Notes: a model not told the origin generated them from the sequence alone. A DNA stretch of 64,000 nucleotides from Pseudocercospora fijiensis CIRAD86 (GCF_000340215.1 NW_006921533.1:1037161-1101160); one strand, 5' to 3'. Numbered from the stretch's first letter, positions 13,486 through 27,600 are shown. Numbers and translations are program-made.

Positions 13486-13555
13486 AACAATAGGAGACGG
13501 TACTAAGAAGTATTAGGCGGCGTATTATATATAAGGGCGTATAAGTCTTTCCTTT

Positions 13556-13567
13556 TAGGGGGGAGGT
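13556..13567 (+). promoter_or_regulatory. Gypsy-1 polypurine tract
   Basis: A run AGGGGGGAGG lies immediately before the TG of the 3' LTR. This is the expected place for the primer of plus-strand DNA synthesis. Confidence 0.75.
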
Positions 13568-13738
13568 TGTTACGGTTTAGACATTAGTACGGCCGATCCT
13601 ACTTCGGATACTATCGATCCTACCGTAGATTATAACGATTAATATATATAGTTTCCTAGGCTAGTAACTAACTAACAATTAATTATCTTTGCATACTAGA
13701 ACCGTGTCCGTCTCTGCTCTATAGAGCGTATCCTAACA
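13568..13738 (+). repeat. Gypsy-1 3' LTR, 171 bp
   Basis: It starts TGTTACGG right after the polypurine tract and ends CCTAACA, giving canonical TG...CA ends. Sequence beyond 13,738 is homologous to the Gypsy-B copy at 38,950, which fixes the boundary. The partner 5' LTR is absent from the window. Confidence 0.75.
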
Positions 13739-16700
13739 TACGCTGCCCTTTACGGGCTTAATCTTATCGGCTACCCTTTTGTATAGGGTATATATACTAA
13801 TCGATTATCGAACCCGAGCTCTCTCTCTTTGTCGCTAGGCCTAGAGATTAGCGTAACAAAACAGCGCGTAAACTTCTTTAGAAGTCTCCTTAAGTCGATA
13901 GGTATATAGCTAGTAGTCCTAATTTATAACGCCGGCGAAAACGTTAGATTCGTAATAATACCCCTAGGGTAGCATTAGACTCGCGTTCTAATTAGTTAGT
14001 TCGGGTAGACCCGCCTCCGGTAATAATACTTGCGATAGTATTATTACCTTAACTTGCGCGCTAGGTAGTCGTTATATTATGCTCGCGGTCGCTTCGAGCA
14101 TTCGTCTTCTTAGTATAGAACCTAGAAACTTGCCTTAATATACGGAGCGGCGCACTTCTAGATATAACCTATTAAAGCTACACTAACTTATAGCGTAGAT
14201 TGCCGGTCTTATAACCGCGCCGTAGCGTTTCCTAAAGACCGTTTAGAAGCAGTAAGGATATCCTTATAGGACTTGTAGCTAGTATTACCGATATAACTAG
14301 TAAATACGACTTAGTTGCCCTTCTAGTTAGCGATAGTTCCCTCCTAGGAGCTATCGTTATAGTTGCGCTAGATACTACGAGTTATACGAGACTATAGCCG
14401 ACCTAGAATAATTAGTATGTTTAGGTCGGCGGCAATCTAGAAGGTAAAGGAAAAGCATATACCGAAGGCGTCTACTATAATATTATAGTAGGCACCTACT
14501 AGCGCAACCTCCCTATTTACTCCCTATATACCGAGGGAAATGTCTCTATTTATTAGTAGCCTAAGTTGTTTAGCCTAACGCTTACTTATAATAAGTAACT
14601 CCGAACTATTATTAAGCATTGCTAGTATCTATTAACTATAGCTCCCGACAGTAACCTAAATATAGATAGTAGGGACAACGGCGAAGGAATAGGTAACTAC
14701 GGAAAGGTCTATATTATTAGGGATAGAGTAAAGTTCTTTAGGTCGAGGAGGTCCTACTCGACCGATTTGTTAGCTAGTAAATCGGATAGCCTTAATAGAA
14801 ACTAAAACTAGAGTAGGGTCGGTATTATTACTATCCCCTCGGCCTATCTCCTTAACCCCCTCTTCGTTAGCATTATCGATAGTCTCCTAGCTCTCGTAGG
14901 TTACTAATTCGCCTTCTACTAACTCTTAGGCGCCTGAAAATTTAGGAAGGAACTATAGGGAAGAGACGTCGATATAGTCTTCTCGTCCCTATTTCCTTTA
15001 AAAGGCAGCGAGGTCTTTTATAAAGGTAGCATCGTTAGGGATTCGGCTCTAGAACAGGTTAGTAGGCAAACCGTATACTAGCAGCTCTCCTATAGACATA
15101 TTAGACTTAAGGTCTAGGAACTATAAAGCCTAGAAGAGAGCGTTTGCCTTTATATCTAAGGAGTTAGCTAGGCTAGTGCTGTGCCTTTTTGTGTACCTAT
15201 TAAAGCGAAAGCTCTTTAGGTCGGATAACTTCCGTTTGTAGGTAGGTAGGTTAGCTAGGCCTAGGGTACTACTAATATCGGTAGCAACATCCTTTATATC
15301 GACCTCTAGAGTCTCTAGGACGACCGGGCTTTCTATAGGTAGGGTGCTAGGTACGGTGCTAGGTACGGTGCTAGATCGGGTAGCGCGGTCTATAGCTGTC
15401 TAGAGAGTCTTAGTTTTAGCGGTTAACTCTCGCTGTTGCTTAGCCTTATCGGCCGCCTTATTCTTTAGTACCCTAGTAGGGGCTGCCGTACTAGGGCGAG
15501 TAGGGTTCTAAGGGCTCTTGCCCTTGTTTTAGGACTAGGTCTAAGACCGTATAGCAGCGTAGACATCTATACTATTCTTAGTAACCGCGTAAATATTAGT
15601 AACTGCGTCCGGATCCTAAGAAACAAAGTTAACTTTAATAGGCTTAGTAGTACCGTTACTACTTCGCTCCTTAACCTGTTTTACCCTAACCTTCTAAGTT
15701 TCTCGTTTAGTAATAGCGGCTAGGGTACTATTCCTAGTATCCTTAAACTCGATCTTGCTACTATACTTCTTCTCTAGGAGACTCCTAAGTTAAGGCAGCT
15801 TCGGGGCTCTACGATCCTACTCGAAGTTAATCTTATCGCCGGTATCGGTATAGTAGAACCGACTATTTACTTATATAATAAGCTTCCTTTTAAGAAGCTC
15901 TTTCTAGATAGGGCAGTCTAATTAGATATATTTAAAACCGCCGCATATCTAGCACTTACTATCTAAGTTAGAATAGATCTTCCGTATAGCGTAGACGTTA
16001 ACTAAAGGGGCCTTAGGGTAGTTAGGATCGGAAAACTAGTAGACTAGTAGTATATCCTTCGGTATAGTAGTATTAATAACCTCCCTAACTCGCTGTAATG
16101 CTTTCGTATTTAGGTTTAGCTAGGCTAGGGATTTAGCTAAGTCCGCGACATCCTAAGAGTGCTTAGTAACCGTAGGAGTTATAGTACTAGGACCGCTTTG
16201 CGATTTAGGAAGGAACCTAGGTCCTCTAGTTCCCGAGGCTTCGTTTCTAACTAGAGCTAGGTTATTCTAGTCTTCGCCGTAGATAAACTTCTTCGTATCG
16301 GTAGAGCTATTAATGTCTTCCTTAATAGCCTCTAGGACCTCTTTATACTTCCTAAAGGTCTTAGGATTAGCTTCGCTAAGCTTATAGCGACGGAAGATAC
16401 GCTTAGCTATAGACTACGGCAACCCTTTAAGGAGTAGCCTCGTTCTTTAAGAATTCTCGAAGTCCTACTATTCGATGCCGTCCGCTAATTTAACAAATTC
16501 GCGGACGTACCCCTTTAGGTCGTTATCCTCGGTACGCCTCTCTATATAGAGGTTCTTAAGCTACGTACGACTGCCTTTAATACGACGGCTATCGCGTTCC
16601 CGATATTCCCTTAAAAAGGCCTACTTAAAGGTCTCCTAGTTAGTATTAGACTTGTCGTCCTTCTCTAAGTAGCTAACTAGGGTTCTAAGGGTTCGGTAAA

Positions 16701-18222
16701 GCTTAGTAATAGTAGTCCTCGTAAGGGACCGGACTTTGTACTAGTCCGACTCCTTTTCGAGTTCGTACTCGGCTAAGTAGTCCTCGAAGCGTTCTACGTA
16801 CGCTATAGCGTTCTACCCTTCGAATAAAGGGTTCCTACTGCTTCCTAGCTCTAGCGGGCGACGCCTATTCTAACGGAGAAGGTTAGTTTGCCCTTAAATT
16901 ATCTTTATAACAATATTGTAAAGAGCCTCGGGCGTAGAAGGCCTAATAGCCCCTAGGTCGACGGCGCTTATAATAACTAGTCGTCGCCTAATTTCCTCGT
17001 TAATAGAGTCTAGTGCGTTTTCAGATTCCGAAGATTCTGCTAATTCGTAATATTCGCTTCCGTTAGAGCTTATTCGATTATTATAAAATAGTTAAAATAA
17101 AATGCTATAGGAAAGTGTTTTTAGTATATTTTCGTAGGTTTGTTTTGTTTCGATATTGCTATACGAGAGAGTAGTATACTAGGCTGTTTTCTTCTAATAT
17201 TACCCCTAGGGTAGTATTAGGATTTAGCCCCCTAGGGGTCGCCTCGATACTACTAGGAGCTTTAATTTAGTAAACTTAGGCGAGAGCCGCTCGGAGGGAG
17301 AGACTACAATCTCTGTTTATACCTAGATCCTAGAAACTAGCTCTTATATCTCCTTTAGCTAGGCGGGGGGGCGGTAGCCTTCTTTTTCTAGTAGAAGGCT
17401 AAGCACTGTCTAAGCGAGGCTACGAATCTAGGAACGCCCTACCCGATTAATAGGGGACTCCCCGGCTGTCCGACCTGCAAGCTATATTTGCTATTAATTA
17501 ACAGTCCTAGCAAACTAAGCAAGGCCGATAGGTAATTAGTCTATCTCCTCCTTAGGCGGGGCTTATCTCGAGCAAGCGGTACTAAATAGGTCTTCGACCC
17601 GGAGCCGAGTTCTTAGAAGCTAGCTATAGTCGCAGACTAGGCCCTAAGCTGTAACAGTCCTAAGGGTTTGTAGCTTTTCGGGGTTAAAGCGATGCCCTCG
17701 TTAAGAGGTTTCTCTACTTATTGTAATAGCCCCTTAAGATACTTCGGTATCGTCCGTATCGTAGGCTCTTATTATGCCCTCGCTTCGGTTATAGCTATTC
17801 GTGCCTAGTAAAGGACGGAAACTATAACTACTACTACTACTAGCAGTAATAGTATAGGCTACTGAGGGTAATATAACCTATAGTAATATAGGCAGCTATG
17901 TTTAGTATAATAGGATAATAAGACGGTTACTTAGGCTAATAACTAGAGCCCTGCAACATAGGCATTATAGAAGTATAACATAAACAATGTACTATACGAG
18001 GTTAGTGCTCTATCTATAATATAGAAGGAGGCCTCTTATATAGGCTCAAAACTTAGCCTAGGTGTATAGGGCCGGTTACTAGCTAATATCCCTCCCTTTC
18101 TTCGTATCTAACTAGACACGCTTTATATTGTGCGCTTAAAACAAACAGTTATATAGTAACCTTAGGCATCTTAGCTAAGGCTATCTTTTAGAGACTCCGT
18201 AATAACACCCCTAGGGTAGCAT
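13739..18222 (-). mobile_element. Truncated Gypsy-B copy (LTR-like region, gag, protease)
   Basis: This segment is a near copy, in the same orientation, of about 38,950-43,390. The two differ mainly by C/T and G/A exchanges, as expected of RIP. Reading on the minus strand from high to low coordinates there is an LTR-like leader (about 18,200-17,195), gag (about 17,050-15,000, with a zinc knuckle near 15,917-15,965 reading C-x2-C-x4-Y-x4-C, the Tyr replacing His), then a retropepsin-like region (about 14,650-14,350). It stops at 13,739, against the LTR of Gypsy-1, before reverse transcriptase. Confidence 0.8.
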
Positions 18223-21200
18223 TGTTCCTAGATTCTATTAATATACAAAAACAACTTCCTAAGCATCTAATCTACTACGCTTACTTACTGCTGCTTTAAT
18301 GCACCGTAATCCTTACTAGTAATAACCTTATTAGCTAGTCGACTGTCCTAAACTCCTCCGTAGGTATTAAAGCTATTAGTACTAAAGTACTCTGCCTCGA
18401 AGTAAGCTTAATTAACGAGGAGATTAGTAGCCTTATCTTGTATAGCCTTCTCCTACTCGCGTAGATAGTCCTTAAGCTCCTCCTTACTAAACTAGAGGAT
18501 TTGTTTAACTTCGTTCTAAACAACGTAACTTAACTAAGGAATTCTGCCGACTAGGGTATCGGAAATATAACTAAGGCCTTCGACTAAGATAGTAGCAGAG
18601 AAGGCGAACGGCACGAAGGTATTAGAACCTAGAAGGGTAGTTAGATTGCGGTGCGCCTTAGCAATCTTAGCGACGGTTAAGTTGTCGTAGCCCTTAATCT
18701 TAGTGCTATCGATAATACGAGAGTAGCCTAGGTCGATTAATATATAGTCGCTCTCGGGCTTTAGATTACTATACAGAAGGTATAGCATCTAAATAGAGAC
18801 TTCGTATTCCTTTAGAGGGTTAAGGATCTACTAAGCTGCCTCGCCTTCGTTAGGCTAACCGTCGAATATATAGCCGAGGTCGTCCTTAGTAAGGTGCTTA
18901 TTAGTAAGCTTGCTAATCTTATTTAGTAGAACTAGGCTACGGGCATTAAGCTTCTTAACCTAGTTCTCGAAGACCTCTAGTTCGTATATACCCTCGATAA
19001 TAGTTAAATAGGCGGTCTTATCTTTAGATATAAGAGAAACCTTAATACGTAGATAGCTAGTACCCTTACTAGCTACGAGCTTAACTATATCTTGTCTAAG
19101 ACGAGAAGTCTCCTTAGTAGGGCAGTTCTTATAACCGCTATTACCTACCTTAAAGTACTTAGTAGGCTTAGGGACGGAGATAAGCTCGTATATATAATTA
19201 GGTCGAAGGGCAACGGCTAAGAGCTATAAGGCGGGATGCTAACGGACGATTTAGTTGCTTACTCTATAGGTTTAAAGGGTATTACGGCCTTCCTACTTAG
19301 ACTTAGGCAGTTTACGCATATGCTAAAAGAATATGCGAAACTCCTCCTATATTAGGTCGACGATAAGAGGAAGGTACGCTCTACGAGGCGACTGTATCTA
19401 ACCGAAGACCTAAGGGAAGATAGCATTGCTAGTCTAACGAAAGCGGTCGAAGGAGGTACCTTAGCCGAGAATGCTAGTAATTAGCTTACACCGACGCTTA
19501 GTTAGCGTAAGATCGCGAGTAATAGTACTAGTAGGGTTAAATACGTAGAGTCCTAGAGAGGTCGGGGCGGCAGTAGGACGTCTAGGAAACTAGTTAGCAT
19601 AACTAGTCTTAAGGGTAGTAAAGGCATCCTAATTAGTAACCTCGCGACTAATCTTTAATAGGCGACTAACGAGGACACTCGCCTTAGCACTAGTATAGAG
19701 ACTATAGACCTTAGCGGCCTTCTTAATATAGTTAGCATATATAGTAAACCGCTCTTTACCTAGCTTACTAAGGTCGTCGAGCTGTTAATAGATAGATAGG
19801 GCGGTAGGAGCTTTGCCTATATCGGCTTTAGGAACTATATTAATGTTAGTAATAAGGTACGCAATAGAGTCGCCCTTACAAGAACTATAGATGTTCTTAG
19901 TTAATAGGATTAGCGAGAGGCCTCTATCTCTACGCTCGCTAAAGGAGCCTTCGGAGGAGACATCTTCTAGTAGTGTATCTAGTATATTAACATCCGAGTT
20001 ACTATATTTAGTACTATAGTTAGTACTATAGTTAGTACTATAGTCGGTACTAGAAGGAGTGCGGTACTTCTTAGTAGCCTTACGGAGGGCCTAGCGAGCA
20101 TATAATGCCTTCTTACGCGCTGCTTCGGCCTTAGCGCGCTCGTCTTAAACTTCTTAAGGAACCTTACGGTTACGGGTCGAGCGACGATCTTTAGCCTACA
20201 TTTCTATAGCGAGCGTAAGACTAGCAGCCGTATCGGCCTCGGTTTCTAGGCGAAGAGCCTTACGTTTAAGGATATTAACAATAGGAGCCTCTTAACCTTT
20301 AACAATAAAGCCTATACTATTAATGCGATAGCCCTTCTCTTTTAGTAGATCCTTAGTTGTCTATACGTTAAGATCGACCTAGATAATCGTATCGTAGTAC
20401 TTCTTCTAGTAGGCTATCGTAAAGTCGTTAAGCGCAAAGGATAAGTTAAGTAACTGCTTACCTACCTTCTTACTAGCGGTAGATATACGATAGATTATAG
20501 TACGGGAAAGATACTCGGCGCCTTAACGACGGACCTTATACTTATTAACGAACGAAGAGACCTACTTAGCACGCTCTTATCTACCGTAGGCGAAGTTAAC
20601 AAGGCTCTTAGGAAGACTGCTTAGTCCTCCCTAATATTCGAAGGCCTAGTCGAGGGTCTTAAAGCGCAAACGAATCTAGGTACCGGTAGTCTCGAGGCTA
20701 TAGACGATAGGAAAGGCTTATTCGATATCTATATCGTTAAGAACCTCGCGCTTAAAGATACGCTTACCGATAGACTAACGCAAGTTGTTTATACCGTGCG
20801 CGACTAAGATAGTAGCCTTCTTAATATTCCTATTAATAACGCGTAGTAGGGTGCGAGCGTTCTAGATCTTCTCTTAAGGGTCTTTAAGGGCAGTAACGAT
20901 CTAGAAGCAGTGCTCGAGGCTAGTTGCAGTAGCTAAGGCGCTATCGGATAGGGCTTCGATCGGAACTAGAGCGGCTAGGCTTAGGTTAATAGGGGTAGGT
21001 AGGTCGTTACTACTGCTAGCGCCTAGCGGATTCGGGGCGCCGGAAGATATAGTCGACCGAAGCGGAAGTAGATTGTAAACGAGTTTACAAGTATATTCGT
21101 TGCTTAACAATAATAATTAAAGGGTTTAGATAGAAGGGGGGGGTAGTTAGGTAGTAGCGAGTTAGTTAGTAATCGAGTAGAAGAAGGAGCTTAGGATACT

Positions 21201-21469
21201 CGCTTTAAATATAGTGCGAAGGTAACGTAGTCTATATATTCCGCGCTAGTAAAGCAAACGGATAACGGCTGTATATAAAAGTAAAGCTATATACGAGACT
21301 TCTTTATTATTAGGGTAGGCTAAAGTTTGACAATCGATCTAGCTAATTGCTAGTAGCGATTACGCGCCTTTTATTAAACTTTAGCTATCGTAGACTCTCG
21401 CGTACTCGAAATGTAACTAGTTAGTTCGAGTCCCTAGTAGAAATCTATAGTAGTAAGGCTAGCGGGACT
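18223..21469 (-). pseudogene. Unidentified minus-strand transposon coding block
   Basis: A minus-strand frame reads nearly through from about 21,110 to 18,335. Stretches nearly free of stops include 20,901-21,110 (LPTPINLSLAALVPIEALSD), about 18,850-19,200 (KYFKVGNSGYKNCPTKE and later KKLNARSLVLLNKISKL) and 18,534-18,788 (DYILIDLGYSRIIDSTKIKG). The NCPTKE context could be the end of a zinc knuckle. I cannot assign it to a transposase or polymerase family. On both sides it is bordered by a copy of the same imperfect palindrome (centred near 18,211 and 21,480), suggesting a unit with defined ends. Confidence 0.45.
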
Positions 21470-22182
21470 AATAACACCCCTAGGGTAGTATTAGCTTTTC
21501 TCTAGAGATGCTCGGTAACAAGGAGTAAGTCGCCTAGGCCTAGCGTAGCTAATCTGTCGATATATTAGCCTATAGCACTACCGTTATAGGTGTAGCATTA
21601 CCTTTTATATTAGCAAGTACGTAAAGGTAGTCCGTACGTTTACCTTCTTTCTTCTTCTAAACACTAAGCTTAATAGCCTAAGGTCCCTATTCTTAGAGGC
21701 TCTAGGCCTAGGTTGCTATATCTATCTAAGAGCTAGGAAGGGAGAGGGATCCTCCCTTTCTTAGTATTCTACGTAACTAGTGCTAATTAGGGCAGGAACA
21801 TCCTCTAGCAGAGTATCTTATTGTCGTTATTACTTAAGGGTAGTCGCTAGAGTCTAGAAATCTAGAGGGAAGTAGCCCTAGAAGGGTAGAGGGTTTAGGT
21901 TCGGCCATTTTCCTAATACTACCTACGGGGTACTATTAGGAAAACACGCCTCGTATAGTTCTATCTAAGGAAACAAGAGCGAAGGAATAGGGTTATAGCA
22001 ATATTAATCGAAGGTAAAGGCAAAAGCAAAAGACAATAATAAGATAAACTAAAAGCAACAAACGAGAATATAAACATTAGTAGGAACAGACAATAGGTAA
22101 GGACTAAAGGTATAGGGCGGCACTATATTAATAGCGCGGAGAAGGTAAGGAAAACAACGTAGTAGAGGTAGGGAAAGACAAG

Positions 22183-24481
22183 CAATTATTTAGTCTCGGG
22201 ATCTAGCTATAATTCTAGGCGGTCTTCGTCGCTAGGCTAGTCGAGTTCTTCCTCGGAGTTAGAGTTAGATAGCTAGAAGTCTAGTTTACTATCGGAATTA
22301 ATATCGGAAATGCTCTACGCGCAATTAATACGTATATAACCCTCCCTTTGTTTATAAGTTATTCCTAATGGCTTACTAAGACGTATCTAGGGATACGTAT
22401 AGTTATTAGGTAGAATAGGATCTATAACCGCGGTAGGATCCTCCTCCCGATAGGCATCTAAGGTCGGTAGAGGGTCTATAGAGGCATTAACTTCCTCCTT
22501 AGTCGGGGGAGGGCGGGTAGGCTCTCTTAATTCGACGATCTTCTTTAGGTTAGCCCGGGGGTGCGAGTGCTTTAAGGTAGCACTATTAAGTTCCTAAAGT
22601 CGGTACGTAGAACTATTATAAAGGACCTCCTATACTCTATAAGGCCCTTTCTATTTAAAGGCTAGCTTATAGGAGTAACTGTATTCTAGCTCCGACCGGT
22701 ATAGAAGGACTATATCGCTAACCTTTAGAGGTTCCTAATTAATAGCATTATAGTTATCGAAATACTGCTTAGCCTCTTTACGAAGGCGCCGTTACCGAGC
22801 AAGTCCCTCCTAAGAAGTAGTAGTTATATCCTTAAGAGCCTTAGCGCGTAGGGCAAGGAGATCTACTCTAGTACGAACAGATCCCTAGTCGTAAACGCTA
22901 TACGTACGATAGGACAACTTAATAGGAAGAACGGCGTCCCTCCTAATTATAAGCTCTACTAGCGTAAGTCTAGTCGTATCGACAATAGTAGTTCGATCCG
23001 CCTAGAGAAGGGCTAGGACCCGCGTAGAGATAGGAACAGACCTATCCCCTCTATTAGTTATCTTAGATAGGGCATTAATTAAAGACCGATAGCTACGCTT
23101 AACAATAGCATTCGACTAGGGATAGTATAGGGAGATGCGAACGTTCTTCGCCCTATACGAAACAAGTAGTACTTAAACTTCTTTAGCTATATTATTCGTA
23201 GCGTTGTCTAAGATAATCTCGTAAGGTGTTCCCTAGCGGCAAAACAGATCCTTAAACAGGAAGGTAGCTATATCGCGAGCATTAATAGCGCCGCAGCCCT
23301 TATAGAAATAATAGGCCTCCGGCTATCGAGAAAGACCCTCTCGAATAATATACAAGCTATTATTGCGACTAAGATAGACCCTATCGCTATACTATCGCTC
23401 TCCGACTAATTAGGTAGTAGGAATACGTAGCTCTCCTAGACGTCGGTAGCTATTCCTAAAATTGCACTTAGGACAGCTCTTATAGTAGCGGGAGATATTA
23501 GCCTATACGCCGTCCTACTAGTAGCGCCGACGAAGGACATCGAAGGTACCCTCCGCCGCCCGGTAGCCGAGCTTATCGTAAAGGGAACGAAGGATCTCTT
23601 ATCGGGCTACTAGGTCGTTAATAACACGCTAGAGAGGTATATTAACTATCGCTTGTCGCTAAAGGATTCGATCTTTAACTAGGAATCGTCGAGAATAGCG
23701 AATAACCCGATAGTATTAACTCTTTAATAGGCTAGGCGCTTTCTTCGTATAGGTTAGGAAGTAGGCGATATAATAGGAGTCGTCGGAGTAGACCCTATTA
23801 AGGATATTATCCCTCTCTAGTTTATCCGCCTTAGCCTTAGCCTAGTCGTTATCGCTAGTAGTAGGGCTCTCGTCGGGCTAGTTACTAGGTTAGTCGCTAG
23901 GTTAGTCGTCGGTAGTAGGCCTAGTAATCGCTAGTATAGCATTAATATAGAAGGTAGCGAAGAAAGTGCGGTTAATTACCGTATCGATATCCTCTTCTTC
24001 TATTATCTCGGCGATGTCCTCTTCTATAGCGGGCCTTCTAGAAAGGCTATCTAGTCTAGTATGCTTCTTACTAGGAACGTAGAAGACGTCGAAGTTAAAT
24101 AAATAGATCTAGGCAACCTACCGAGCTATTATAGAGTTTAGCAGATCGGAGGCTATACGGTTAAGCTAATAGACTAGCGTCTAAGTATCGATTTCTAAGC
24201 GAAAGAATACACTAAAGAGCTATAGCCGGAACTTCTTTAGAGCCTTATAGACTCTAAGGCATTCTCGCTTACTAGTATTATACCGGGCCTCGATCGGTTT
24301 CTATAGCCCTAAGTCGTACTAGATAGGATGTCGCAAAGATAGTTCTTTACGGTTACACTATATTAGTATCTCGCTATAGCCTTCCCCGCTCGAGTCGATA
24401 GTAATAATTATTAAACCCGCACTCTCTAAATAGTTAATAGACGTAAGTATAGGTACGCTAACGAGTACCTTAGTTACCTTA
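22183..24481 (-). pseudogene. Gypsy-B pol, C-terminal half (RNase H, integrase)
   Basis: The minus-strand frame begins at the Gypsy-2 insertion with KVTKVLVSVPILTSINY and an RNase H segment (IDSSGEGYSEIL, SKRECLRVYKALKKF, then YVPSKKHTRLDRLSRRP). The integrase follows. Its C-terminal domain lies near 22,800-22,600 (KVSDIVLLYRSELE, then LAFK-KGPYRV, Trp now stop), and a tail rich in Asp, Glu and Ser runs to a stop at about 22,183. It continues in frame from the RT half at 37,747, so both halves are one gene split by Gypsy-2. Confidence 0.8.
24477..24481. repeat. Target-site duplication, left (CCTTA)
   Basis: CCTTA directly precedes the left LTR of Gypsy-2 and recurs at 37,742-37,746, one base past the right LTR homology. 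Five-base duplications are typical of Ty3/Gypsy integration. Confidence 0.75.
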
Positions 24482-24674
24482 TATTACGATATAACACTAT
24501 TGCATATACGATAGCAGGCAGCGGTTACTATCGACCGCTACGGTCGCTATTGCTACTAATAGTAGGACTATTATATAGATAGCTTGCCTCGCGGTACCTT
24601 AGAGAATATATCAACTTTTGTACCGTATAACCGTTACGATACCTTCGTACTATAACCGTATACCTAGCAACTTA
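24482..24674 (+). repeat. Gypsy-2 5' LTR, 193 bp
   Basis: It starts TATTACGATATAA (probably TGTTACG before RIP) and ends near CTAGCAACTTA. It aligns over its whole length with 37,548-37,740 with only transition differences. The next bases, (T)AGTAGCTTCG, could be a RIP-altered primer-binding site beginning TGG. Confidence 0.85.
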
Positions 24675-24699
24675 GTAGCTTCGTAAGACACTTAGTTAG

Positions 24700-27600
24700 C
24701 TTCTATACTAACTACTAGTCCTCTACCCGAATCGACCCCGGTCGTTACGGCTACGACGAGAATCGACGCGATTAGCTACGGGTCCTACCGATCTTCCGCC
24801 GATTACTACGATTCAACTCCTACCCGCTACGACGGTACCTATTCGATTTACTACCCTTCCGTACTATACCCTACCGACGCGCGAGCGCCTTATCGGCGAT
24901 CCTATTAGTACCCCGAGGAGATAGTAGTAGTAGTTTCTACCTTTAGTAGCAATTACCTACTATACCTAGGTCTAGGGGCAGCCGCTTTCCCTAGGAGGAC
25001 TTGCCCGATAAGCTACGCTCCTCCGCCTTTAGTCGGTTCTCCGTTGTTGTCCTCCGTTTAGAGACTATCTCGCCTCTACCCTCTTACTAATAGTTTACCC
25101 GCTTGCCGTAGCTCCTTCGGACTCGCTTCTAACTCCGGTAGAAGCCTCGAAATTAGCTAAGCTAGCGGTTTAACCGCTGCCCTAGTACTACAATCTCGGA
25201 TTGCTAGATATAGAGCCCTATATCCTACGTATCTATTCCTACATTTAGAACTACGTCGATTATAGCGAGAACTTCGCGACCTAGCTTAGGGCAAAGTACG
25301 GCCGAATCGACTTGCTTACCTTATACGTTCTATATTATTATCCGCTCGTAGGAAATCCGCCGCCTTTATAGGCTAAAATCGAGGAACTCTACCTAGACGC
25401 CCTTAACGGTTACAACTTCCTAGGATAGTAGGTAGTAGATAAAGGAATCCTAACTAAATCGGTTAAGGAGCTTAAAGCCGCGCTCCTAACGGTACGCGAT
25501 TTACGCTATTACCGTTAATTCTACCCGGAGATCTATCTACTACCTATAGTAGAGTAGCGCTTACTAGCCCGACCGCCTTAAGTCCTACCGCGGCCTACGG
25601 TTTCGCCTATTACTACGGTAGAAACAACCGTGCCGCCGGAACAGCGTCCTAGTTCGCCTAATAGCTCGCTTAAATCGGTTTTCTTACGAAGGCTACTTAA
25701 GCTACGATACCCGGCGGACGAGAATCCTTAGAAGCTAAGGGGGCCTCTACCTAAGACTTCTCCTAAGGAACCGTTAACTAGGCCTTCCGATCTATCGACG
25801 TCGCCGTTCTAGGATATCGGTCGCGGCTAATTACCTCTAATAAACGACGGCCTCGCCGACCCGTAGGCTAACGAGCCGCGTAGTCGTTTCTAATATCGTA
25901 CCCCTATAGAGGCCTCGTAGACAACCGAAGAGATCGATAGGGCGAACATCGCTATATAATAAAACCGTTAGCGTCGTAATTATCTTCGCGAATTAGCTAG
26001 ACGGAGAGGAGTCTATCTTAACGAAGTCGTATTAGACTTTCTAATAGAATAGGCGATTTTACCGCTATCGGCTACGCGTAAGCTAAGTCCGCCCTAGCCG
26101 AACCTAGGTTAATACGATTACTAGTAGAGGGCAGACGTATATATAAATGCCCGTAGGTATAGCCGCTTACGTCGGGGCGGGTTTGCGCTAGGCGATCCGC
26201 CTAGTAATCCGCCTAGTAATCCTTCTAGTAATCTACCCGAAAATCCTCCTAACGATCCTCTACTACCGCTATCTAGTAACTTCGATCTAGGTAATTCCTC
26301 TCGTAAGCCGACGTAGGGTTAGCCTTTGCCCTTTCCGCTATTAGACTTGTAGGGTCTACTACGGGAAGGTAAGAAGCAACGCCGGAAACACCGTCGGTAT
26401 AGGGATAATCCGAGTAAGGATAGATCTTTATCTAATAGTAAGGATTCGGACGACTCCGATTAATCCTCGTCGGATAACGATAGTTCCTTAGATACTAGTT
26501 ATTATAGACACGCCCGCCGTCGTAGATACCGTTAGTATTATCGGGACTACGTCGCGGAAGCGCTAGTTTCTAAAGCGAGTTATATCTAGGGGCACTACGC
26601 TCGCCCCTAGCGGCTATAGTTCGATCTAGCGTATCTTAGGTTCTTCGATCCTCTACTTAGCGTTACGGATTACAGCGAGGGAGACTACGCCTTAGTCGGG
26701 AATAAGATAATATACCGTTCGGTATATACTTTTATCGAAGCGGCTAAGGATTATACTTATATTATAGGGCGAGAGACGGTTCGTCTTAACCTCTTCCTTT
26801 ACTTTCGGGGGGTAGCGCTTAGTTAGTATTATAGTTACCTTTCTAGCCGCAACCGAGTAAAGCTCCGCGGCGGATACGGTCTAAAGCGCTAGGAACGTTA
26901 TCTTAGTAAGAAATAGAAGGTCCCTCTAATAAAGGCGATAGATCTCCTCGATAAGCAACGCTACGACTAGTAGGATATCGCTTTAGGGCGTTTAGTAACG
27001 GACTTTATTATTAAGACGGTGCGGCTCGCTAAGGATGCTAGTATACGGAAATCGAACCGGCTCTTAGAAGCTTATCGTCGAATAGATCCGCGCCTCTAAT
27101 TAAATATAGACGAGCTAAATCGTCGTATAAAGGTCGATAAGTAGGTTACGTACTATAAGAAGTAGGTATTAATCTAGGAGTATATGCTTTCGTCCTCGTC
27201 TAATCGTCGCCTAGACGCTACGACTAGGAACAATAGCCGCGCTAGTAAGGCTGCCTAGTAGAACCGATACGAAGGGAACGCCTCTTATACCCTAGTAAGC
27301 TTCGCTCTAGTAAGGGCGTCCCCTAACTACCGGAACCGCGATATCGACCGACCGAACCTACTACGCCTTACTAACGCCTATTAGCAGAATCGCCTACCTA
27401 ACGCCCCTTAGCAGAATCGCCTACCGCCGGTAGGAAATAGTAATAGGCCGTCGAAGGGTAGTAGCCCTACCTTCCTCTTAAAAGACCTAAAGCGAGTCGA
27501 TTCGCGCCTATTTAATCGATAGGATAGAAAGCGTAACGATCGAGCTCGTAAGTAGGCTAACTTTGCCGATAATAGTAAGAGAGCAGGCGATACTATAAAT

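Larger units (their letters stand above)
5215..13738 (+). mobile_element. Gypsy-1: 5'-truncated Ty3/Gypsy chromovirus
   Basis: Only the 3' part remains. RT, RNase H, integrase and chromodomain come first, then a long third frame, a purine tract and a 3' LTR. The 5' LTR, gag, protease and start of RT are missing, and the element begins next to the inverted minisatellite. Its 3' LTR end (CCTAACA) abuts the truncated end of a Gypsy-B copy, so it probably inserted into that element. All frames are full of RIP-type stops. Confidence 0.85.
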
